Shown: positions 7,069 through 10,994 of the stretch, in pieces
How the letters are laid out: every line of letters begins with the position of its first letter
How positions within the stretch are numbered: the first letter of the stretch is position 1
From: an uncultured Christensenella sp.
GTDB taxonomy: Bacteria; Bacillota; Clostridia; Christensenellales; UBA1242
NCBI GenBank assembly: GCA_949295755.1
Contig: CASFMG010000030.1
Coordinates: forward strand, 1 to 10,994
Direction: 5' to 3'
DNA length: 10,994 nt
The notes under the pieces: generated by a model
What the model saw: the letters and a program-made list of their open reading frames with translations, nothing else
Told to the model about the DNA's origin: nothing
The model's database searches: none
Translations under genes and position numbers: made by a program

Positions 7069-7521
7069 ATGAAAAAATTTATTGTTTTTTTTATGTTGTG
7101 TGCATTTTTATTTAGTGCTTCACTTTTTAAAAGTGAATTTGATTTTTCCAACTATAATCATTTGGAAGTTCAAGTATTTACATCAAACAAGCAAAACATC
7201 TGTTTTGACAATGTTAGCGTTATTGATAATGGGCAAGGTCAAATTATTTATTGTGATTACGAAAAATATAAAGACATAAGTAGTACGATTAATAATATTA
7301 GTGGCGTAACTTTTATTTTTGAAGGGAATAAAAATTTGTATTTTGATGTAATTAAAAAATTAAATGTTACTTTGTTAGAAAATAATTATGATAATTTTGT
7401 TGGATATTCAAACAAATTTGATAGCAGTATTTCATATAACGGGAAAAAAGTTAATGTTCAAGGATATTACAACAAAGGAAAAATTTATATTGGAACACCA
7501 CTCCTTCTTGGAAGTTATTAA
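7069..7521 (+). CDS. Short secreted protein, possibly YwmB-like (DUF1779), upstream of spoIIQ
   Basis: The function is not established. The 150-residue product begins with a typical export signal (MKKFIVFFMLCAFLFSASLF, 1-20). It is followed by a small soluble domain, probably outside the membrane or in the intermembrane space of the sporulating cell. The C-terminal part (GVTFIFEGN at 79-87, then NVQGYYNKGKIYIGTPLLLGSY at 129-150) resembles the end of YwmB/DUF1779 proteins. Those are coded near spoIID and spoIIQ in many Bacilli and Clostridia, and their molecular function is also unclear. YwmB is usually about 240 residues, so this would be a shortened form. There is no Shine-Dalgarno site before the ATG. 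The gene lies between the terminator at 7006-7034 and spoIIQ (61 bases away) with no strong hairpin in between, so read-through into spoIIQ is possible. Both share a sigma-F-like promoter pattern. Confidence 0.6.
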   Translation: MKKFIVFFMLCAFLFSASLFKSEFDFSNYNHLEVQVFTSNKQNICFDNVSVIDNGQGQIIYCDYEKYKDISSTINNISGVTFIFEGNKNLYFDVIKKLNVTLLENNYDNFVGYSNKFDSSISYNGKKVNVQGYYNKGKIYIGTPLLLGSY

Positions 7522-7538
7522 ATTTTAAAAATTTATAT

Positions 7539-7567
7539 GTATAACAAATTAAAATGTGTCAATAATT
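7539..7567 (+). promoter_or_regulatory. Candidate sigma-F-like (forespore) promoter of spoIIQ
   Basis: GTATA (7539-7543) matches the sigma-F -35 pattern. It is followed after 14 bases by GTCAATAATT (7558-7567), which matches six of seven fixed positions of GGnRAnAnTW. spoIIQ is a classical sigma-F target in B. subtilis, which raises the prior. The spacer is one base short and the predicted start abuts the ribosome binding site, so this stays tentative. Confidence 0.35.
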
Positions 7568-7582
7568 CGTGTGGAGGTAAAA

Positions 7583-8155
7583 ATGGAAAATAAAAAAGGA
7601 AAGGTACTTAGTTTCATTAAAAAATATGGATACTATATGATGGCATTTGTGCTTGTTTTGGGTATTACTTTGGGTGTTGTGTTTTCAACAGTACCAACAG
7701 AAGAACCAAATCAAGATATAGAAACAGATGTAACACCGATTGTGTTTTCGTTGCCTGTTGAGTCGCCAAGTGTGATTAAATGGTATAGTGATAGTGAACT
7801 TATGTATAATGAAACATTGAAGCAGTGGGAAAGTCATATGGCAATAGATATGACATCTGAAAACTTAGATGTATACTCGGTTTTAGATGGTGTAGTAACA
7901 GATGTTACAACAACATATGAAGATGGAACAACAATCACAATTACTCACGAAAATGGTTTTGTTAGCAAGTATTCATCATTAGGCGAAGAAACTGATGTTA
8001 CTATATCCGATGAAGTTAAAAAGGGTGAAAAGATTGGAACAATGTCACAATCAGCAGCAGATGAACTTTTAAGTGGAAATCATTTACATTTTGAACTTTA
8101 TAAAGATGGTCAAAAAGTTGATCCTGCAAATTATTTAACATTATCTGATAAATAA
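7583..8155 (+). CDS. spoIIQ: Stage II sporulation protein Q (LytM/M23-domain protein)
   Basis: SpoIIQ is made in the forespore and inserted in its outer membrane. In known spore formers it pairs with SpoIIIAH across the intermembrane space to form the feeding channel and support engulfment. ATG 7583 is chosen because GGAGG (7573-7577) lies 5 bases upstream. The GTG at 7556 would add nine unsupported residues. The 190-residue protein has one membrane helix (about 17-36), a short linker and an M23/LytM domain (about 60-186). The zinc motif HxxxD is intact (His85, Asp89), as is HLH (His167, His169). The third histidine, usual in the Y-x-H-L motif of active LytM enzymes, is Ser132 (YSSL), a substitution I associate with SpoIIQ. 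GNHLHFELYKDGQKVDPANYL (165-185) also looks SpoIIQ-like. spoIIID lies two genes downstream, as in the spoIIQ-spoIIID order of other Firmicutes. Generic M23 peptidase is the alternative. Confidence 0.85.
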   Translation: MENKKGKVLSFIKKYGYYMMAFVLVLGITLGVVFSTVPTEEPNQDIETDVTPIVFSLPVESPSVIKWYSDSELMYNETLKQWESHMAIDMTSENLDVYSVLDGVVTDVTTTYEDGTTITITHENGFVSKYSSLGEETDVTISDEVKKGEKIGTMSQSAADELLSGNHLHFELYKDGQKVDPANYLTLSDK

Positions 8156-8162
8156 AAAATTG

Positions 8163-8213
8163 GCTATTTTATACATTTATAGTGTTTCGTGTGTAAAATA
8201 GCATTTTTTATTT
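8163..8213 (+). terminator. Probable terminator after spoIIQ
   Basis: GCTATTTTATAC (8163-8174) pairs with GTGTAAAATAGC (8191-8202) with one A-G mismatch near the loop. The loop is 16 bases, and a T-rich tail follows (8204-8213). The longer loop makes it weaker than the other terminators in this window. Confidence 0.6.
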
Positions 8214-8273
8214 ATAGTTAATAATAGTGGATTTTATCGCACACAAAAATGTATTTACATTTATAATCAAATA

Positions 8274-8302
8274 AACACTTTACTTTTTTTACAAAAAGTG
8301 TT
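8274..8302 (+). promoter_or_regulatory. Palindrome overlapping the acp promoter, possible operator
   Basis: AACACTTT (8274-8281) and its exact complement AAAGTGTT (8295-8302) are 13 bases apart. The arms touch the -35 box and the spacer end/-10 box of the predicted acp promoter. The placement suits a repressor site or an RNA hairpin. It does not match the FapR or FabT operator patterns that I know. Confidence 0.45.
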
Positions 8303-8307
8303 ACATT
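8279..8307 (+). promoter_or_regulatory. Sigma-A-type promoter of acp
   Basis: TTTACT (8279-8284), a 17-base spacer and TACATT (8302-8307) form a reasonable promoter. The start of transcription would be near 8314, only a few bases before the GGAGG ribosome binding site (8317-8321), so the leader is very short. Confidence 0.5.
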
Positions 8308-8326
8308 TTTAGTGTTGGAGGATATT

Positions 8327-8554
8327 ATGACACTAGATAAAGTAAAAAAGTTAATCGCAACTCAACTAAATATTTCAGAAGATAAAATATCAGAGGATTC
8401 TAGACTTATTGAAGATTTGGGTGCTGATTCTTTGGATACAGTTGAAATGTTAATGACACTTGAAGATGAATTCGGTATAGCAATTCCAGATGAAGAAGCA
8501 ATGAAATTGAGTACTGTAAAATCTATTGTAGATTTAATTGATTCAAAAAATTAA
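8327..8554 (+). CDS. acpP: Acyl carrier protein
   Basis: ACP is the small acidic cytoplasmic carrier that holds growing fatty acyl chains on a phosphopantetheine arm for the type II fatty acid synthase and for phospholipid acylation. The start is ATG 8327, with GGAGG (8317-8321) 5 bases upstream. The GTG at 8312 would place the ribosome binding site inside the gene. The product has 75 residues, the normal size, and four-helix ACP spacing. Its hallmark is DLGADSLDTVEML (30-42), where Ser35 is the phosphopantetheine attachment site. The second helix region is strongly acidic (EDEFGIAIPDEEA). It is transcribed alone, with its own promoter and the terminator at 8571-8597. It lies between spoIIQ and spoIIID rather than in a fab cluster. 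It could be the only housekeeping ACP or an extra sporulation-phase copy; the typical sequence favours the housekeeping role. Confidence 0.95.
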   Translation: MTLDKVKKLIATQLNISEDKISEDSRLIEDLGADSLDTVEMLMTLEDEFGIAIPDEEAMKLSTVKSIVDLIDSKN

Positions 8555-8570
8555 ATTTTGTTTAAACAAA

Positions 8571-8597
8571 AAAGTCACTTATAAAGTGGCTTTTTTT
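8571..8597 (+). terminator. Rho-independent terminator after acp
   Basis: AAAGTCACTT (8571-8580) pairs with AAGTGGCTTT (8584-8593) with one G-T wobble around the loop ATA. Seven T residues follow (8591-8597). This is a clear intrinsic terminator 16 bases after the acp stop codon. Confidence 0.92.
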
Positions 8598-8650
8598 ATA
8601 TCCCAATTTAATTATAAATTTTAAACACATTTTAAAAACCGACAAATTAT

Positions 8651-8680
8651 GACATATTTTGAAATTATAGTTCATACATT
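8651..8680 (+). promoter_or_regulatory. Sigma-E-type (mother cell) promoter of spoIIID
   Basis: CATACATT (8673-8680) matches the sigma-E -10 pattern cATACAnT at every position. An ATA core inside GACATATT (8651-8658; ATA at 8654-8656) lies 16 bases upstream, within the usual 16-18 range. The predicted start near 8687 is just before the AGGAG ribosome binding site at 8690-8694. spoIIID is a sigma-E target in B. subtilis, so site and gene agree. Confidence 0.75.
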
Positions 8681-8703
8681 GTTTTTGTTAGGAGATTAAA
8701 ATT

Positions 8704-8952
8704 GTGTCTAAAAATAATAGAGTTATAGAATTTGCAAATTACATCATTGATAATAATTCAACAATAAGGAAAGCGGCGAGTTTTTTTGGTTATTCAAAAA
8801 GTACTATACACAATGATATTCAAAAAAAATTAAAAAAAATAAATAGTGATTTATATTTTAAAGTAAAAATAATTTTAAAAAATAATTTCTTAGAAAAACA
8901 TATAAGGGGTGGTGAATCTACAAAACAAAAATATTTAAAAATTAAAAAATAA
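8704..8952 (+). CDS. spoIIID: Stage III sporulation transcriptional regulator SpoIIID
   Basis: SpoIIID is a small DNA-binding protein of the mother cell. It adjusts the sigma-E regulon and, in Bacillus, helps turn on sigK. GTG 8704 has AGGAG (8690-8694) 9 bases upstream. The 82-residue length matches the family (about 80-95). A helix-turn-helix covers about residues 19-43 (STIRKAASFFGYSKSTIHND). Further conserved parts are INSDLYFKVKIILKNN (46-61) and the basic C-terminal tail HIRGGESTKQKY (66-77), which adds minor-groove contacts in Bacillus SpoIIID. Family features therefore run over the whole length. The gene normally lies just downstream of spoIIQ; here acp separates them. mreB/mbl, common after spoIIID elsewhere, is absent from the window. 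Expression is likely from the sigma-E promoter at 8651-8680, and transcription probably ends at the large palindrome at 8957-9021. Confidence 0.95.
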   Translation: MSKNNRVIEFANYIIDNNSTIRKAASFFGYSKSTIHNDIQKKLKKINSDLYFKVKIILKNNFLEKHIRGGESTKQKYLKIKK

Positions 8953-8956
8953 TTTA

Positions 8957-9021
8957 AAATAAATAATTTTAATTAATTTTTCATATTTTAATTAATTAAA
9001 ATATGAATTATTTTTTTATTT
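8957..9021 (+). terminator. Long palindromic hairpin and T-run after spoIIID
   Basis: A perfect 26-base palindrome spans 8981-9006, with half-site TCATATTTTAATT. It is flanked by imperfect outer arms (about 8957-8968 and 9006-9021) and seven T residues at 9011-9017. It starts within 30 bases of the spoIIID stop codon and most likely acts as the transcription terminator. The perfect symmetry also makes a protein-binding site possible. The following stretch to about 9060 is T-rich and holds no gene. Confidence 0.6.
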
Positions 9022-9064
9022 ATTACAATAATTATTTATTTTTTTTCTTTCTTTTTTTTATATG

Positions 9065-9163
9065 TCGAAAATTGATAAAAAATTTATTATTATATAATAA
9101 ATTATTTGACACAAGTTTTCGATAATAATATAATAATCTTGAATTTATTTACTATTATATAAT
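9065..9163 (+). repeat. AT-rich repeated and inverted elements around the lipoprotein promoter
   Basis: A near-identical core ATTATATAATAA occurs at about 9089-9100 and 9154-9165, and each copy is part of a palindrome of 12-14 bases. A related copy, ATAATAATATAATAAT, lies at about 9122-9137 and overlaps the -10 box. TCGAAAA (9065-9071) and TTTTCGA (9116-9122) form an inverted pair 44 bases apart. These may be operator sites or simply several -10-like boxes in AT-rich DNA. Confidence 0.4.
9106..9134 (+). promoter_or_regulatory. Consensus sigma-A promoter of the large lipoprotein gene
   Basis: TTGACA (9106-9111) and TATAAT (9129-9134) both match the consensus perfectly and are separated by exactly 17 bases. 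The predicted start is near 9141, giving a 5' leader of about 64 bases, the longest in this window. This is the strongest promoter visible here and implies high expression unless repressed. A second TATAAT at 9158-9163 has no matching -35 box. Confidence 0.8.
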
Positions 9164-9204
9164 AAAAATGCGACAATTGAAGACAATAAAAAAGGAGAAA
9201 AGGA

Positions 9205-10994
9205 ATGAAAAGATTTAAAAATATTATTATGTCGATGCTTTTTGTTCTTGTTGCGTTATCAGGTGTTGTTTTTTCTGCGTGCAATAATAACAACGATAAA
9301 ATGACAATCACTTTAAGCAGTGATAACATTCAAATTATTTTAGGAGAAAATGACAACTCACAAATAATTACGGCAACCGTTGAAAACACAACTGATGATA
9401 ATGTTATTGTTGTGTATGATTCTGCCGATATTAAAATTACAACAAATTATGTTGGTAAGGGTGTTACAGAAATTAAAGTTGTCGCTTATAGACAATGTAC
9501 AAATGTTGATGTAACTGTTAAAGGCATAAAAAAATCAGTTCACTTTTTTGTGTCTGCAACATTGCCTGTTTCTTCAATTGTTCCAAAAGAATCAAGTTAT
9601 TATGTGGCGTATGATAAAGCAAAAGGTGGCGAGTTTATTTTAAGCAATTCTTTGTTTAATATTTTGCCACAAGGTACAAATCAAACTGAATTAACATATA
9701 GATTGTTAAATGCTGTTGAAGGCGTTTCTATTTTAAATAATAAATTAGTTTTATCTCCAAACCTTAACACTTCTGTAACATCGGTAAGTGTTGAGGTTAT
9801 TTCTGCTTATAAGGAAACAATAAAAACAACTATTGATATTGATGTTGTTAGGGTTATTGATGTAGAAAATATACAAATTTGTGATGAATCTGGTCATGAA
9901 CTTGGTGATGGTGAAACTGAATTCAATATTTCAAGAAGCAATCCTGATACGGCGATATTATCTTTAATTGTGCGTGTCCCTTTTAGTGTTGTGAACGAAC
10001 TTGTTAGCGTTGAACCAAAATTTACATATCAAGATAAAGGTTTGTTACAACAAAATGATGTAATAATTTCAAAAGATGAAGTGGATGGCTTTTATCAATA
10101 TTTGTTTACATTTACTGTTGATGAAAAAAACACAACTGCAGGAACAGACTTTTTATATTTTGAATTGTATTATCCTGAGTATATAGATGTTAAATCAAAT
10201 ACTGCCGACAAAGTTAATGGTAAATTAAAAATAACAACTTATGATGAAATTTCTGATATTTCTTGTAAAACCGATGATGGTTTTATCAGTTTGGATACGC
10301 CAATCAATTTGTATACAAAATATTATTCTCAAAACAAAATTGAAGGCTATTCAATTAAATTTGAAGCAATACCAACGACCGCAACATCAAATAAATTGTC
10401 ACTTAATGTTGATATTGCCGATGAAAATTTGAAATTTTTATCTGTTAAGAATTCAATGGGAAATGAAATTGTATTTGTAAATGGTAAGTATTTATTTGAA
10501 AGTGGAGAAGAATTTTATTTTATTGCTAAAGAAGGATTTAGTGATAATGCAGGAATTACGATAACTGTAAAAAGTGAAGAAAATGACCTTATTCAAAAAA
10601 ACATAAATTTTGTGTTTAAAAAAGGAATTAGTGAATTTGGTTTTGTTTATGATGGTGTAAATATTCAAAATAGTCGAAATTATTACTTAAACAATGAAAC
10701 AAATGACCAATTTTCAAGCACGGTTGTAAGTTTTGCTGTAAATCCAAAAATTGAAAATATAGTTGCAGACACAATAGAAATCAACTCAAATAACAAAATT
10801 TTAAAATTTGCAACTTTTACTATTAGTGCAAACGGTGATATATTTGATTTTGTTGAACAAGATGCAGGCGATGGACAACTTGTTTATTTACTTGAACAAG
10901 GTATGGTTGGAGATTCATATAGATATGATTTAAAAATAAAATCTGTAAGTGGAAAAACAGGTGAAGGTTTAATAACTATTAAATTTGAATCTGG
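9205..10994 (+). CDS. Large surface lipoprotein with beta-rich, Big-like domains (3' end outside window)
   Basis: The frame is open from ATG 9205 to the right edge (596 complete codons, no stop). AAGGAG (9192-9197) lies 7 bases upstream. The product begins with a basic signal peptide (MKRFKNIIMS, then a hydrophobic core) and a lipobox-like VVFSAC, with the probable lipidated Cys at residue 26. A short Asn/Asp-rich linker (NNNNDK) follows. The remaining 560 or so residues are Thr-, Asn-, Ile- and Val-rich with alternating hydrophobic strands and almost no Cys. This is typical of stacked extracellular immunoglobulin-like folds. The first unit (about 33-117, MTITLSSDNIQIILGEN onward) looks Big2-like. 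No enzymatic motif is seen. It probably sits on the outer face of the membrane as an adhesin, scaffold or binding protein. Known family details cannot be assigned, and the C-terminus is unseen. Expression is from the consensus promoter at 9106-9134. Confidence 0.85.
   Translation, partial: MKRFKNIIMSMLFVLVALSGVVFSACNNNNDKMTITLSSDNIQIILGENDNSQIITATVENTTDDNVIVVYDSADIKITTNYVGKGVTEIKVVAYRQCTNVDVTVKGIKKSVHFFVSATLPVSSIVPKESSYYVAYDKAKGGEFILSNSLFNILPQGTNQTELTYRLLNAVEGVSILNNKLVLSPNLNTSVTSVSVEVISAYKETIKTTIDIDVVRVIDVENIQICDESGHELGDGETEFNISRSNPDTAILSLIVRVPFSVVNELVSVEPKFTYQDKGLLQQNDVIISKDEVDGFYQYLFTFTVDEKNTTAGTDFLYFELYYPEYIDVKSNTADKVNGKLKITTYDEISDISCKTDDGFISLDTPINLYTKYYSQNKIEGYSIKFEAIPTTATSNKLSLNVDIADENLKFLSVKNSMGNEIVFVNGKYLFESGEEFYFIAKEGFSDNAGITITVKSEENDLIQKNINFVFKKGISEFGFVYDGVNIQNSRNYYLNNETNDQFSSTVVSFAVNPKIENIVADTIEINSNNKILKFATFTISANGDIFDFVEQDAGDGQLVYLLEQGMVGDSYRYDLKIKSVSGKTGEGLITIKFES

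Noticed and set aside
7556..7582. GTG start for spoIIQ nine codons upstream
   Set aside because: GGAGG at 7573-7577 would lie inside the gene, whereas it is ideally spaced for the ATG at 7583.
8256..8267. TATAAT at 8262-8267 as an acp promoter
   Set aside because: No -35 box lies 16-18 bases upstream. The TTTACT-17-TACATT pair nearer the gene fits better.
8312..8326. GTG start for acp five codons upstream
   Set aside because: The ribosome binding site at 8317-8321 is correctly spaced for ATG 8327, and the 75-residue form has the standard ACP N-terminus.
9102..9329. Minus-strand open frame of 75 codons
   Set aside because: It covers the consensus promoter and the signal peptide region of the plus-strand lipoprotein. 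Its hydrophobic product is the shadow of that signal sequence.
10241..10432. Plus-strand open frame of 63 codons
   Set aside because: It lies inside the large lipoprotein gene in another frame, has no ribosome binding site and encodes nothing recognisable.
1..10994. CRISPR arrays, insertion sequences, tRNA or rRNA genes, toxin-antitoxin or defence systems
   Set aside because: No spaced direct repeats, transposase motifs, RNA-gene folds or matching protein families were seen on either strand.

Overview
The window is a strongly AT-rich stretch of a bacterial chromosome. The gene content (mfd followed by a parvulin-type lipoprotein, then spoIIQ and spoIIID), good Shine-Dalgarno sites, GTG and ATG starts and T-tailed hairpin terminators point to an endospore-forming Clostridia-like Firmicute, probably a small-genome uncultured lineage. 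That placement is an inference. All reading frames fit the standard bacterial code, and no mobile element, CRISPR array, tRNA or rRNA is visible.

Left part (1-4647): the C-terminal end of the transcription-repair coupling factor Mfd enters from the left edge. It is followed by a parvulin-like foldase lipoprotein with its own sigma-A promoter and terminator, then a flippase-like (PF03706/UPF0104) membrane protein whose promoter predicts an almost leaderless mRNA. Next is a small membrane-anchored protein of unknown function with a weak TasA/camelysin-like pattern.

Middle (4623-7521): a polysaccharide deacetylase lies on the minus strand and overlaps the 3' end of its left neighbour by 25 bp. 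After it, on the plus strand, comes a degenerate glycerol-1-phosphate dehydrogenase-like protein that has lost its recognisable metal-ligand positions. A short secreted protein with a YwmB-like C-terminus follows.

Right part (7583-10994): spoIIQ, acyl carrier protein and spoIIID lie in a row, each with its own signals. spoIIQ and the short gene before it share a sigma-F-like promoter pattern. The acp promoter carries a palindrome that looks like an operator. spoIIID is preceded by a very good match to a sigma-E promoter. A consensus TTGACA-17-TATAAT promoter then drives a large surface lipoprotein that runs off the right edge.

Together the region handles envelope and spore-envelope tasks: a forespore channel or peptidoglycan-remodelling factor (SpoIIQ), a mother-cell regulator (SpoIIID), lipid synthesis (ACP), glycan deacetylation, lipid or polyprenol-linked transport, and extracytoplasmic protein folding. 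I see no single new multi-gene system. The most unusual items are the degenerate dehydrogenase, acp placed between two sporulation genes, and the repeated occurrence of extremely short or absent 5' leaders.
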